The notes under the pieces were generated by a model. It worked only from the letters and a program-made list of their open reading frames with translations, made no database searches and was not told the origin of the DNA. Position numbers and translations under genes: made by a program. This document shows positions 27,595 through 40,552 of a stretch of DNA of 64,000 nucleotides, piece after piece; positions within the stretch are counted from its first letter, which is position 1, and the number at the start of each line of letters is the position of its first letter. The stretch spans positions 3,534,001 through 3,598,000 of the forward strand of contig CM066287.1 of the NCBI GenBank assembly GCA_033816765.1, written 5' to 3'. The stretch comes from Nothopassalora personata. Its lineage: Eukaryota > Ascomycota > Dothideomycetes > Mycosphaerellales > Mycosphaerellaceae.

Positions 27595-28864
27595 TTTGCG
27601 CCAAATCGTGCAACTATTGGTAAGCAAAATGCATCAAATGATCTATATCGCTAAATCTATGCGTCACACATGGAACATAGGCATAACTAAAGGATTGTCT
27701 CGCGAAAGAGTACCCATGGAGCTTTTACCCATGGACTTTCAACACTCAACGAGTTCAGTATCACTGTCATGGCCTTACCGGATCGTCATCTGTCTCAACC
27801 TCGCCGTACCATCAATCAGGATGCGGCACTATCGTTGAGGATGGCATGATCTGACATATTAGGCGTGTAGAATTGAACTAACCAGAACAAAAGATTACTC
27901 TGGCTGCAAGGCCGAACCCGCCAGAATTTCCTCCATCTAGTCCGTTATGTGCCGTCGTCTGTCTTGGTTCGGCCTGCTCCAGCGCACGACTTCGGTAGCC
28001 GTAGTAGCCGTAGTAGCCGTATGGCCGAGATCGCATTGATTTTGGCAGGGAATATGAGTATCTTGAAAAGGTGGCGGTCATGTCTGCTCCAATAATGCTG
28101 CATCCCGAATGACCACGGTAAAACTGAACTTCACATGCCGCGCAAAGGATCAAACATGCCTTGTCGTGAAGCCGAGCGATCTTGAGGAGACCTGTGGCCG
28201 ACAAGAGAGACGACATAAAAGCGATCAGCGTCGCGCAGCTAATGCTGACAGGGTACGACATTTTGCAAGCAAATCCAGTCCCCGAAAGCGAGAGGGTAGG
28301 GTTAAAGCATCACCACTTGGTCTGGTTCCTGCGGAAAGTCGAGTTGCTTGTCGATGCGCCGTTCCTGACAGCTCGATCCTTGCCGCTGAGTCAGTCGCAT
28401 GGAAACATCCTTTGCGGCATGGTGAAAGGCGGCTTGTCAGCGCTTGTATCTCAGCTTCTGTGGGGCCACTGCAGTAATGCTGGAACCCTGCGTGGTGCTC
28501 GCGACATGACAAGAGCACTACCGTACCGGGCAGAGGGAGGACTGTCTCACGATCTGTCTCTGAGCGCAGCAGTCTGTGTCAGCTTGCGAGGAGCGGCAGA
28601 AGGCTGGCCCTGGTGAAGCCTGATTCGGCGTCCGAAGCAGAGTGGTCGCACAAGCCCGGGAATGGGGGGCTTGGGCGTGAGCTTGAGAGGATGTCCTTGT
28701 TGCATGGGTGCTCATTCGGCCGATGGGGGTGGCCAGTGTGTTGGTCTGCTGCAGATGTGATAGTAATAGAACAGTCAACGTCCTGCTCGCGCGTAGCCGT
28801 CGTTTCTTTGAGTGTCACCAGAGTAGCGAGGCGGAAGTCAGCCGAGGCGATGCGAAATTAAGTC
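27595..28864. other. Intergenic, no supported gene
   Basis: The longest frames are a minus-strand one at 27878-28261 (127 codons, one hydrophobic stretch and a YGYYGYYGYRSR repeat) and an overlapping plus-strand one at 28182-28616. Neither resembles a family I know. A small membrane or secreted protein on the minus strand is possible at low confidence. Confidence 0.4.
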
Positions 28865-31800
28865 ATGCCGTCTGTCGACCAGTGGTTGGCTCATAGCACA
28901 CGTGCCTACTCACCTGATGGCCACCATCACCATCAGCACCACCAGCGCTACTGCTCACGACTCTCGCACGATTCGGAATCCCCTCTGTCGGCCGGGCGCA
29001 AGCCGTCTCCAGAGCCATTCCTGCAGCGAAGATGGCAACTGCAGCTGAATAGCGACGATGTCCTCTCGGCCAGGCGCAATATGGAGAGCATCCACGGCGT
29101 CGACGTGAGTTGGCTGCACCACAGCAAAGGCCCGAAGGGTAAGTAAGCGAGACGGAATGCACACACGGTGTGTACGCCACGTACTGACTGACAGCGTGCC
29201 GCAGAGCATGACCAGAGGAAACAGCAAGCCGCCGCAACCCCCGCCAAGACTCCGACTGTGCACAGCGACAAGGCCTCGCCGTCACCGCAGTCGAGCGCGC
29301 AGCTGGTCCAGGACGGCACAAAGCACGACTACTTCTCGAGCCTGGTGACTCCTCAGGCACTCTCCGAGCCAGCCAAGAGCGTCACGAACGCAGTCCCGGT
29401 CACATCTTCGCCGAGCACTCCCTCTTCTAAGATGACATCGAGGCGGCCTGGACTGTTGAATCGCGCCAGCTTCGAAAAGCTAGGAGGAAGCAGTGAAGGC
29501 AAGAGTTCGCGGAGCAACTCATGGATCTCCAACATCAGCAACAAGTTCTCTTCGTCCCAGTCGTCCCCGCCCGAGCGGCCAAGTCCACCAGCCACACTGC
29601 CTTCGGCTGTAGCGGTCAACGGAAACGGCACTCCTAAGCAGGGTGCTGTGGCGCACGTTTCCGAGGAAGCCGAGCCATACATTCCGTCTAGAGGCTCCGG
29701 CTTCTTCTCGACCCTCTCACGCAAGTTGTCGGCAGGCTCGCAAGTCAGCAATGCGCCCAGAGTCAACGGCAAGGGCGGGGTGTGCGAACGTCGAGTGCTG
29801 AATGTCGATCCAAATCGCGAACGATGTCTTGTTCCAGAGATGGACACGAGCAAGCTGAGAAAGGTCGCATTCTGTGTGGATGTCGAGATCGCTGGAGGGC
29901 CATGTTACAAGGATGAAGAAGAGGATGACCAGGATGACCAGGAGCGCGGACGGAGGAAGAAGGACATGAAGATGAAGGAGCGGGCGGAGGGCGAAGCCAT
30001 GAAGCATCCCGACGCTGTAAAAGATGAGAAAGAGGAGAAAGACGTGGAAGGCGAGGTGAAGACGGACCGACAGAGCAAGCCACTCCCTATACCTCGCGAC
30101 GTACCGAACGGTGATCAAAGTCCTGCCGTTACGAAGGACTCTAGGGATGCTAGCCCGCCCAGCGGAAGTGCAGAGGATCAACTGACCGCGGAGAGGAAGC
30201 GAGAGAAAAAAAAGAAGTCCGAAGAAGAACGAAAGGAGCGAAAGGAGAAGCGACGCCGACGAGCTGAGGAGAATGGATCGGTTCCAGTGGAGTTGTCAAT
30301 GGACGCCGACGTTGCGGCTCACATAGATTCTGACATTAACGCATCGTCTCTGCCAGATAGCCAATCCTTTACGAACGGGCAGAATGGCAGGGTCCCACCT
30401 CAAGCAGACGCTAAGCACGATCGACCTACGACTGACCCAGTGCGCATCTATCGCAGGTGCTGCCAATTACGAGAGACACCTATCTTGAAACGAATCACGG
30501 AACAGCTGATGGCACCCACTTGTTGTGCCCCGTTCGAGCCGGGAGTTGTAAACACTCTGAACCTGACCGGCTCAAGACTACAGCTTGCTGATATGATTAC
30601 GCTTGGAGACTGGTTGGCCGTGGTACCCGTGAAAAGGCTTCTGCTGGAAGACGCAGATTTGAGCGACGAAGGATTACGGTGTATCCTCGCTGGTTTGTTG
30701 GCAGCCAAGAGGCCAGAGCCGTTGAAGCGCAAAAGCATGTCTCCCAGGCATCGGATTGGTACTCGGATCGTGCCTCATCAAGAACGGTCCGGAGTCGTCG
30801 AGAAGCTACATATGAAGAACAACCCTAGAATCACGCGAGTTGGATGGAAACACATCAGCCTTTTTCTCTACATGTGTCGATCGTTGAAAGCCATCGATCT
30901 TTCAATGATTCAGTTCCCGAGCACATTACCTCCTGGTATTCATGGAGCTTCAACGAGGGGCCCACAACAGGGTGCTAGATGTTCTGGCCAGGACACTGAC
31001 GCGGCTGAGACGTTCTTCCAGTGCTTGAGCCAGCGTCTGGGCGGAAATAAGCTGGAAGAGCTGATTCTCTCGGAATGCGGCATGAAGGCGTCACAAATTC
31101 GAAAGATTGTTGACGGTGCTATCGTGTGCGGCATCAACAGACTTGGTCTCGCTGGCAACCTTCTTGACGAAGAAGGTCTCAATGCCGTGTTGCACTACTT
31201 GCGGTCGGGAGTCTGCGGTGGACTTGACCTGGGCGGCAACGATCTACGCGGTAAACTTGGACTGATAGCAGAAGCATTGAACAACCGGGCTGGCACGACC
31301 TGCTGGGGTCTATCGCTAGCTGCTTGCAATCTAGACACAGCATCGATCAAACCTCTTTTTCCAGCGCTGGTCAAACTGCCGAACTTCAGGTTCCTGGACC
31401 TCAGCCACAACCGCGATCTTTGCTTAAATGATAACGGCACGATATCACTACTGCGGCGGTACATTGGCCAGTTGAAGTACCTCAAGCGGATCCATTTGGC
31501 TGATGTTTCGATGAGCTCTAAGCAGGCCATTGCACTCGCAGACGTGCTTCCAGAAGGCCCGCAGCTTGCCCATCTCAACATTCTTGAGAATCCCCAGCTC
31601 ACTGCGCTTGCACACGCGAAGGACGAGGCTAATCAAGAGGAAGCATGTGCGCTATATGCCTCGTACATGGCCGCGGTGAGAGTGTCAACGACTCTCATCT
31701 GCATCGACATTGACGTAAGTGCAGCGAGTCCGATATTAACGGAATGACATGCTGACTCAAGATTAGGTACCAAGTTCCGAGAATAGTGAGGTCGTCAAAG

Positions 31801-32921
31801 CACTGGCCAAGCAAGTCGTTGCATATTCCTTGCGCAACATGGAAAGGTTTGCCGTGGCGGAAGCTACCGGTGATATTGCTGCCATTACAGCAGACGCGGC
31901 TGCATCGCTAATCCAACCACATGGTGGCGAACAGCAACTCAAAGATATCGCAGTGCCTGATGTGCTGATGCATCTAGTTGGCCACGTGGAAGGCAATTAT
32001 GAGAACCACGACAATGACGATCCTGCTCCTGACGATGACTACATTGTCGGCGGAACTGGCGTTGTCAAAGCTCTACAATATGTACTTGGCGAGAAGGCCG
32101 ATGATCTTCGTCGAAGTAGCGTCACAGGCTCCCCGTCAAGTGGCACCAGAACGCCACGAGAAAGACCAGGCTCGTCCGCAGGTCTGGATCAGCAACAACA
32201 ATTCAAAGCCAAGAAGATGAGCAAAAACCTGCTGGATAGTGCTCGAAAGATTCGCGCCAGGCTACAACCAGCACTCGCCAAGGAGGCCAATACTGGTGAT
32301 GAGATGGCGTTTAGGAGGCTCAACTTCCTAGACCAGACTTTGCAGAGCATGATCCAGCGCTTCGAGGAGGAATATCCAGAAACGCGCATCGCACCATCTT
32401 CACCGACCCAGCCTCCATCGCTCTCATCTTCTGTCACAGAGCAATCTGGACCTCTCTCCATTAGCACTGCAGGAACTGAGTTTACAAACATTTCTGATGA
32501 CGAGGACGATCTTGGCCGATATCGTCCGGCTGTCTCCAGGCACAACAGCGATGTATCCTTAGCTTCTCGTGCACTTGCAATGGAAGAAGGCCACCTTCAT
32601 CGACTTGGACAGCGAATGCGTCGCAATGTGGTAGACTCACCGACCTCTGCTGTGGCGCCAGAAGACGATTCGGCTCCTTGGGAAGCTAGAGAGACTGAGC
32701 GCTTAAGAGCGCTACAAGAAAGGCTTGAATCCATAACCGGACCCGAGCTCAAGTCTGTGGTTGAGAGTCGAGGCTGGGATGCGGCATTGCAAAAGGTGGG
32801 TGCCAACCTCCAGGACCTCCGGACATTGCAGGAGCAAGACCCGCAAGGATGGGAACAGTTCAAGGAGTCTCAAATGAAAGCACGATTGAACGTGGCGCAG
32901 GATACTAGGCACGATAACTAA
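28865..32921 (+). CDS. Large leucine-rich-repeat protein with a PP1-docking-like motif (Mhp1-type)
   Basis: Exons are 28865-29138, 29205-31714 and 31767-32921, with introns of 66 and 52 bp; the product is 1312 residues. The N-terminal 300 residues are Ser/Pro-rich. RKVAFCVDVEIAGGP at about 309-323 contains a K-V-x-F motif like the protein phosphatase 1 docking site. A strongly charged region (about 330-470, Lys/Glu/Arg) precedes a run of RNase-inhibitor-type leucine-rich repeats (about 540-890). The C-terminal part has Ser/Thr-rich and coiled-coil-like stretches. This matches the long fungal LRR proteins often labelled cell wall biogenesis protein Mhp1 and recalls animal PPP1R37. Function is inferred. 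The start codon is the first ATG of the open frame; a GTGAGT at 29104 is an alternative donor for intron 1. Confidence 0.75.
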
Positions 32922-33251
32922 GGAGTTAAGCGGGAGGAGTACAGGACTGCACTGCACTGTTTAGGACGTGTCGCCGTACAGCGGCACGATTCCAGCGGCC
33001 ATGGCGTCAATGATAATACGGATCTAAGCAGAGTTTGATCAGAGGGCATACGTGCCTCTTTTGTGGTAGCGCACGAGCACTAACGATATTTCACGAAGCA
33101 CAATGAGAGAAGAGAATGATGGAAATTCATCACGCAAGCAATTCGCATTCATTTCGCCTGCCTCTGCCTAGCACCTCCTCAACGCCCGCCATGCAAGACC
33201 ATTCTGCCATGGTGCGGAAAACGAAAACGATCATGGCTTGTAGCTGTCCGA
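32922..33251. other. Convergent 3' region between the LRR gene and RPL5
   Basis: This is 330 bp that should hold both 3' untranslated regions. Nothing else is seen. Confidence 0.5.
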
Positions 33252-34351
33252 TTATGCCTCGCTTGCGAGAGCCTTGATCTTTTCCTGCACACGTTGCTTG
33301 CGCTCGGCGTGTGTGAGCTTGACCTGTCTGAACTTCTTCGACTCAGCCTTCCAGTAATCCTTCGACTTCTTCTCGCCCTCGTCCTCATCCTTCTTGAATG
33401 GATCCTCGCGGATCTGCTTGTGTGCATCGGCGTACAGCTCCTCGAGACCGTCGGCCTCAATCTCGTCATCGATGTACCCCTGGAACTGAGACTTGTAGCG
33501 CTCCTCGTCGTCGTCGGCAAGGGTCTCCATGTACTCAGCAACGTGGCCGCCGAAGATGTACTTGCGCAGAGTCTCGGCATCGAGCTCCTTGGACTCGATG
33601 TCGTAGCCTGGGAAACGCTTCTCGGAGTGTGGGATGTAGACACCGCCGTCGGAAGCACCCTTGAGGGCACCGAAGACGCGAGCACCGGTGCTGGTGCGGA
33701 CGAGACCGACGTCGAGGAAGCACTTGAATGGACGGCGCTCCTCACCATCCACCTCAGCTGGTTCGGTCAGACCGAACTCGCCATCTGGCTCCTCCACACC
33801 CTCGAAAGTATCGGCGAGGTCGAGCTTGCTGAGTGCGCGGCGGGCGATGAGGAGGCCAACGCAGTAGGCGGCGGCCCAGTTGGTGAGACCGTGGGTGATG
33901 CCGTAGCGCTTGAGCTCGTGGGCGTAGGCGGAGACGAAGACCTTGTCGCCGGTGATCTCCGAGGTGATGATCTGGGCAATGATGTCCTTGTTGGTGAAGC
34001 GGACGACTAGGCGGTACTTGGGCGCATTGTACTTGTTCTTGGCCTGGGTTACGAGGCGCTTGCGGGCGTAGTAGTCGGTCTTACCAGCCTGGCGACGCTT
34101 GTACTTGGTCTGGTAGCGGCTGCAGCGTGTCAGATGCCGTCAGCGGAGGTGTCAGTGGTGTCTGCACCTACCTGAAGTATGCCGAGTTCTTGACCAACTT
34201 GGTCTGCAATCATCCACAAGTCAGCAATTTGCGCTTCAGGCCCAATCCGAAGCATCTTGCGGTGACTCTCTCAATCTGCCGCTGAGGCCGCGCTGAGGCC
34301 AGGAGTGCCGCTGTATGTCATTGATACAGAGTGTCCACTTACGAAAGGCAT
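33252..34351 (-). CDS. RPL5: 60S ribosomal protein L5 (uL18)
   Basis: Exons are 34351-34343 (three codons, MPF), 34203-34172 and 34119-33252, with introns of 139 and 52 bp; the product is 302 residues, the usual length. Recognisable blocks include [16 protein letters not shown] at the N-terminus, [66 protein letters not shown] and a Lys-rich C-terminal tail. L5 binds 5S rRNA with L11 and joins the large subunit in the nucleus. The long first intron right after the ATG triplets is common in fungal ribosomal protein genes. Codon use is C/G-ending, as expected of a highly expressed gene. Confidence 0.96.
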
Positions 34352-36843
34352 CTTGTCGGTTGGCGGTTGCTGTTGCTGACGAGGGTGTCGAAGAATGAAG
34401 GAAAGAGTGTGCGGTCGTCCCTGCCAAAACTTTGTGGCCTTGGCACTACCTAAGCTGTAGATGATAGAGATGGGGTGTCAGATAAGGCACACAACATCAA
34501 GTAAGGCATCAAGAATCTCAAGTGCCCGCTTCCAAGCCCTCCTCTTACTCACAAAAAGTCAATACAGACAGCCACAGTGTGAGTATTTTGACCAAATCAC
34601 ACCTGTAACTGTTCCCTACTTGACTAGTCAACACATCGGATTCCAAAGTACAATCAAAATCCTTCTGCATGCTGCAACTGAAGTCCATCCATCGCAACAT
34701 TTCACTTTACAGTTATGGCGGCAGAATTCATCTACAGTAATTTGCACGTAGCCACTCGTGCTTCTACGATACGAAGGCATCTGCCACTCGTCCACGTACG
34801 TATGGGCTCATGTTTCTTGACAGTCCCGTGGGGCCAAGCAACGACTTGTCAGCACAGCCAAGTACGCTCGCTGCAGCCTAGCAACAGGTATGCTCAAATC
34901 AAGTATTCTAGTTATTTGTCGCTGTGAAAATTATCTACGAATATGCTCGCTCATATAGACGTTAGCCGATCAGAATTGAGGCCATACACTTCAACAAGTT
35001 GCCCTACGAGCTTTCTCGTACCGACGGACATCCTGAGGAGATCATCTGCCATAGAGCAGGGGTACTTGATGAGCCACGCTGTCGGTATTTATGAACCTTG
35101 CAGAGCGCCTGAACAGCACTTCATCGCCGAAACCGCAACCGTTGAGCCGAGCGACACCCAAACCTCTTCGTGATATGGGATGACTACGAGAGACGGTATG
35201 GCTGGCATGATGCTCCTTCGTGGCTCGCGATTTCGTCCTACCCCTTAAGGTTCAGCCTCCCGTTGAGAATACGGCGGACCATATCATCGACAGCATACTC
35301 TATAGTGTTTCGTGCCTATAGTCCACGGTGAAACGCCACACATATTGGCCGTTGGAGCTAGCGCCTAGAATCAATTCTAGGAATGGCTAAACCGGGTGGC
35401 TGGCCTTGGCTTCTTGCGGCTCAAGCAATATGACATCGTGCAGAAATCCTTCGGCGAACGTCAAGTTTCACTGGCAGGCAACGTTATGCTTAACTCTCAA
35501 AAGCATCACCAGAGAGTCTCCAGACGTAACATGGATCAAGACTGGATGCTGTCGTAGTGGTTTCAGACTGCCACGGTATACAGTAGGCCATCGCTGCTAG
35601 AAACCATGCTCGGATCATGGCTATCTCCTCGGGGAAAAGGTCAAGGCAGGATGTACCGTACTACTGCGAACGCGAATCGGTATTGTTGCCGCGCCTCGTG
35701 TACATTGAAGCTCCTCGGGCATTATTGTACTGTAGTACTCTACTTCGAACTTCCGGACCCAGCGCACGCCAAATCCTCGAGAGACCGCCCAGGGGGCAAG
35801 GTCAGAACGTGAGACGTGACGTGGTGAAGTCTGTACGCTACCTCATTGATCTGCTGATGAGGTCAGGGTTCAGCCATCCTTGGGGGCCTTGAGCTCGTTG
35901 TTCAGAGGACAAAGCAACAGATCACCCGCGGAGGCCCGCGAGCGCCTCTTTCATCCACAGACAGTCGCACGCGCCATGTTCCGGAATGCACTGACCCCGC
36001 AGAATTCTTTCGGTTTCGAGTTTGACAGAGAAAGATGCAGCGGAAGACTAGTTCTAGCGCCATTCAGCGGCAGCGTCATCGCTTCATGTCTCGTCATATC
36101 TATGTCAAAAGATCGCCCAGCGGGAGAGATCTCGTGACTAGCCTGAGCGGTGGTGACGGCTCTACGTACCTCCGACCGCTCACTTGCGGCTGCGTTGGAT
36201 CGATGACAATTCACATAAGAAAGGGGCGTGTAGGGGTCGACATTATCGTTGCTTAAGAAATCTGCTTCCCGGCACAGCGTTCGCACCGTTTCACCAAGCA
36301 GGAACAACCTCACACTTGTAGCCCCACAGCCTCAAGGGTCCAACCCAGCCGAGCACGCCGAGAATCTCCAGCAGGGACATCAGAAAGTGCGATTGGACTG
36401 CAATTCGGTAGTGCACTCGACTCACTAATCAGCTGCAGCATTTCTGACCACCGGATCGGACCACTGGTGCACTGCTGCAAGCTCCGCTTGCACAGCTCTA
36501 AGGCGCAGAAATAGCACAGCATCCAACGGCTAATCGACCAGTTGCTCGCTGGCTTCGGGACTGCATATCACTGCTGGTTACGACGTGGCAAGGGAGCGCA
36601 GGCCCACACCATATTGCACCGACTCTGCGGCTGACTCCACTGTTGGCTGCACATCGCAAACAAACTGCTGCTGCTGCCGCTGCTGTACAACACCGACCGT
36701 TCTCGAAAGAATCTCTCTGATCGACTCATCGAATGTTTTGCACGACCATCGACTTCCACAATCAGGATCGAAACCGAACGCGCGCACTCTCTCTGTCTAG
36801 CAGAAGAATTAGACAACCGACCTCGTCGCCATTAGCAAGGAAT
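34352..36843. other. Long intergenic region (2.5 kb), no supported gene
   Basis: It holds the RPL5 promoter on its left side. Frames on both strands are short and without family resemblance. Composition is mildly AT-rich and not CTA/TAG-biased, so this does not look like RIP debris. Confidence 0.5.
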
Positions 36844-37646
36844 ATGCCTTCGCCACGCACTTCACCAGCAATGCGGCCGACATCCCCAGGCTACAAGGCC
36901 TCACCACACTTCGACACTCTGCAAACCCCCACAACACAACGTCCACTGCATTCAAGGACGAGCAGCAAGCAGAGAAGAGCGCCCTCTAATTCGCTGAAAC
37001 TACCGTAAGTATTTCTCACGAGTTCATTCAGTGGTGACGAAGCTAGCAAAAGTTGTGCTGACCATCTGCCTTATCAGATCATTACCCAGGTTCCACCCAG
37101 CAAATTTCCCATCTGCTCATAGTGTTGTTCAGAACACACCGGAAGGAACATTATCAGCGCAGGTACGTGGCAAAGGACATCAGGCATCGAGCAGTGGCTT
37201 GGACTGAAGTAGAGTTTTCGAGACCTACGTTGCACGACGCTCTCTTGCCCACTGCTCATGTATTCACTGAAACATGACCATGTGCTTCTAGAGCATGGCT
37301 AACACTTTTCGTCCGGTAGCCGCCTGTGTCGCCGAGAGCGCATCAAAGGATGTACAGCGACGCCCAGAAGCAACTATTCTTCAATCAACGAGAGATGCTC
37401 GCAGCTGCGCTTGGTAGCTCTCCCAGCCAAGCCGGGAAGCCTACGAGCCCACGTCTACAACCATTGGGAAGCCCAGGTCCAGTCACGCCACTGGAGCTCG
37501 AAGCAGACGGAGGCTATCTGCTCGCTGGTGCTCGACGCGCATCAAACGAGACCGCATCATCGGAACAACTGGTAGAGGCGTTGATCAGAGAGGAGACACG
37601 GCGGGTGCGGAGCGCGCCACACGCAGGCCGCCCTCCCAGTCGGTGA
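36844..37646 (+). CDS. Small Ser/Pro-rich protein, function unknown
   Basis: Exons are 36844-37004, 37078-37162 and 37320-37646, with introns of 73 bp (GTAAGT...TATCAG) and 157 bp (GTACGT...GGTAG); the product is 190 residues. The N-terminal half is basic and rich in Ser, Pro and Thr (MPSPRTSPAMRPTSP). The middle has FHPANFPSAHSVVQNTPEG and the C-terminal part has RMYSDAQKQLFFNQREMLA, a helical and more conserved-looking segment. Frame is kept across both splices and the donor sites are strong, so I take it as real. No domain is recognised. Disorder and many SP/TP sites suggest a phosphorylated adaptor, but that is inference. Confidence 0.6.
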
Positions 37647-38668
37647 TGAAACGCCGCTGGAATCGCGGCAGCTTGAACCCTTAAACGCATGGCGCTTTGG
37701 GAGTTGATATCGCACGACGAGGCGATTTGCATTGGAAGGACGGCACACCCGAAAGAAAGGGTTGGATCCGGCGCCCACAGAGAGAAGCATCTATCAATTT
37801 CCAGCATTCGACATACTCTCGTCTCGTGCTCCACGTGATCGTTTGTCCGTGCCCAGCATACTGTATGCATCTCATCATCGATCTTGGGTTCTTACTCCTC
37901 GGCTCGTCTTGCATGCCCTTGCAACGCAGACGCCCAACAGAGTCTCCACAATCCAGGATCATGTGTCATTCTCCGTGGAGCCAGGAGCTACCGCTGCCAT
38001 TGTGGAGTCCGTTCCCGACTTGTTCCGACGGCCTTGTCACGGGCGCTGAATGCAGCATCTTGCATGGACACGGCCTGTATCGGTGGGCTTGGCAAGTATG
38101 CGACCTTGCGCGGGACCTGTAGTGTCTCACCAACGAAGCGCGCCAGCATCGCACGATTCTGTACCTACTGTACATGAAGAAGCTGATTATCAACCCTAGT
38201 CGTAAGGTCTCTGGATCTTGAGAATCTGCTTGGCCTGGCTGCCGAGATGCTTTGGATACGAGCGTGCTGCGACTCATGTTCAAACGACGTTGGAGGCTAT
38301 GCATGAGTGACCACTTCACGCTTAGCTATGCCTACTGGACCTGTATGTCAGGTGCAGTGACCGAGTCTAAGCATCAGAGCCATCATCGAGCCAAAGGCAG
38401 TGTAATGGGCGTCGGGATTATCATCCGATCAGGAACCTTCTGGACATCAAGCTTGTGACTCGCCACTCTGCAAGCCCGACAACACATGTCCCGAAGATAT
38501 GTCTGAGCCGACTCGAGCAGTGTTCGCACGGTTGATCAATTCCATATTGTTTTGTCAGGCACTAGCGTCGAGCTATCCATCATTTTACAGCAAACCACCG
38601 ACAATACTACGGCCGCGAGCTTCTCCCTACGTGTCGCACAAGTATTCGACAGATCTTCATACCACGCA
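37647..38668. other. Intergenic, nothing recognised
   Basis: A convergent region between the small Ser/Pro-rich gene and the OB-fold gene. The frames seen are short and do not extend with splicing. Confidence 0.45.
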
Positions 38669-40552
38669 TCAGCTCCGCACGCCCATTACACAGATCCTTC
38701 CTCCTGCCTTCGTCCCATCTCCTGTCCAGCCGAACATGACAGTGATGCGGCAGAATAGCAGTCTGTCTGACAGATACTTGATCTCGTCATTCCCCAGCTT
38801 CAGCAGATCTTCAGGTCCTCTGCCCAGCAGCTCTCGCCAAGCCGAATCGCAGAAGAGCAGTCGTCCGGACGCTATGACAGCGGTTTCGTCGATAAGCTGA
38901 CCGAGTATCTTCGGGTTTAGTCTCAAACAGACTTCCTTGTCGCAGCCTTTGCACGCAGCAGTCACTGCATTGGCATGAATTGCAATGTTGCAGCATTCGC
39001 CAGAGAGGAGCTGATGGTTTCTCCACAGGCTAAGCAGTTTCGTCTCCATGATGACCAGACTGAGGTAGCCTTGAAATGTCTCGTTCGATGCGCAACGGGC
39101 AAACTCGTCAAGTTCTGCGAGCGTGAAGAGGCAGCGCACCGGGCCCGTCATGACGGCATCCTTGTCGAAGGTATCTTCTGGGAACGGCGGATTGATCGCC
39201 TCTCTGCTGCACTGCCGTAACGACCAACGTCGAAGCCAATCTGCGTCTGGAAGCGGAGGGTCGACGTCGACAATGGAGGCAGCCGTAAGGCTCAGATATG
39301 TCTGTGACGTTAATCCCATGGCCCTGTTGGTACTATGATGAGTCTTACCGTTCGTCCGATTTTCCATCCAGGAGCCTGTATGAGGAGGACAGTCTCGCCT
39401 GCTTTCCAGCCTTGACGTTCATGCGCTGCCTCCAAATTCGTCTTGGTGACACCTACAGCAAGGCCCAAGGGAGAGACTGCGGCTGTGCCCCAAAGGCCAA
39501 GTGTGGCATCCGCCGTGTCGTCCTGGACTTGTAGGTTGATGCTTTCCGTGACCGTCTCGTCCTTGCGTATTACTCGAGTTGGTGTCAGTGGGCCCTCACG
39601 TAAGCGGGGATTTTAGGGTACGTTGGTTTACCTCTCTTTTTGGCGCCAATGCTCTTCACGACCACCAGGATTTTTGCGTCGACGACGTCGTAGCCACCGT
39701 CGATGAAGTTCTGCAGAGTCATCAGAGCATTCAGCGGAAGGCCTGGACGATAACCGAGTGGCATCTTGTACATGTCCCCATCGCTATTATCGTGGATCAT
39801 GATGTGACAGTTGCGATCACGCTCCGGGAATAGAGAAGCGAACAATGGTGCCCTGGAGCTGGAGAGGGTGCCATTTTCGCCATTGCTGACTTTGAATATG
39901 GTGAATTCACGAAGTGTTGTGACAACCTGTGGGGTACGCTTACCATGACTTGCCCAGATGCTGACCAGCGAGCCCAAACGAAGGTTGGGCACACGCGTAG
40001 CATACCAGATCCGAATCTAGCACAGTCAGCGATACTGAGCGTGGAAAGATCCGCATCAGTGACTGACTGTTATCGCCGCTACGCCGTCTTTGAGGCATAT
40101 CTTGATGCACCCTTTGGCGGAACGTGGAGTCTTCTGCGTGTTGGCGACGTCGAAGATATTTGCAACACGACCCATGAACATGACGAGTTTTGGTCCAGGC
40201 TCCAGAGAGCTGATCTCATGGTCCTCGTACTCCCGTTCAGGATGCCACTCCCTGCCAGACAGAAGGGTGTCAGCTATACTCGACAACCACGCGGCAGTAT
40301 CTCAGAAAGTGGTGTAGACGTGTAGCGAGGCGCCTTGTTCAACGCATATCTCGAATACTCCGCTGCTGTCGAGGTCACGGCTCGATGCCTTGTAATCTTC
40401 AGTACGTACCTAGGCCTAGGAGCGAGAGCTTCTTGGATATCTTCGGTGGTGAAGCCATCTCCAACAGCTGACTCCGGTCTCTTGGTGGGTGATGTGTTTG
40501 GTGTTGGCAGAAAGAATTGCTGGATCGAGGTCTCTCTGCTTGAACCTCCCAT
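38669..40552 (-). CDS. Multi-OB-fold protein, RPA1/MEIOB-like
   Basis: Exons are 40552-40410, 40251-40068, 40016-39632, 39572-39349 and 39301-38669, with introns of 158, 51, 59 and 47 bp; the product is 522 residues. Every junction keeps frame. OB-like strand patterns are GPKLVMFMGRVANIF with CIKICLKDGVAAIT then LRLGSLVSIWASHG; later VQDDTADATLGLWGTAAV then KAGETVLLIQAPGWKIGRT; and a C-terminal part with CKGCDKEVCLRLNP followed by DETAVIASGRLLFCDSAWRELLG. The last resembles the zinc-ribbon OB fold of RPA1. This points to a single-stranded DNA-binding protein, perhaps meiotic (MEIOB type). Residues 7-14, TSIQQFF preceded by E, look like a PCNA-interacting motif with Glu in place of the first Gln. 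Exon 1 to 2 joining is the least certain. Confidence 0.6.

Noticed and set aside
27878..28616. Overlapping frames of 127 (minus) and 144 (plus) codons
   Set aside because: No family resemblance, no intron support, and the two frames overlap on opposite strands. At most one could be real.
33294..34010. 238-codon plus-strand frame opposite RPL5
   Set aside because: Antisense shadow of the highly biased RPL5 codons.
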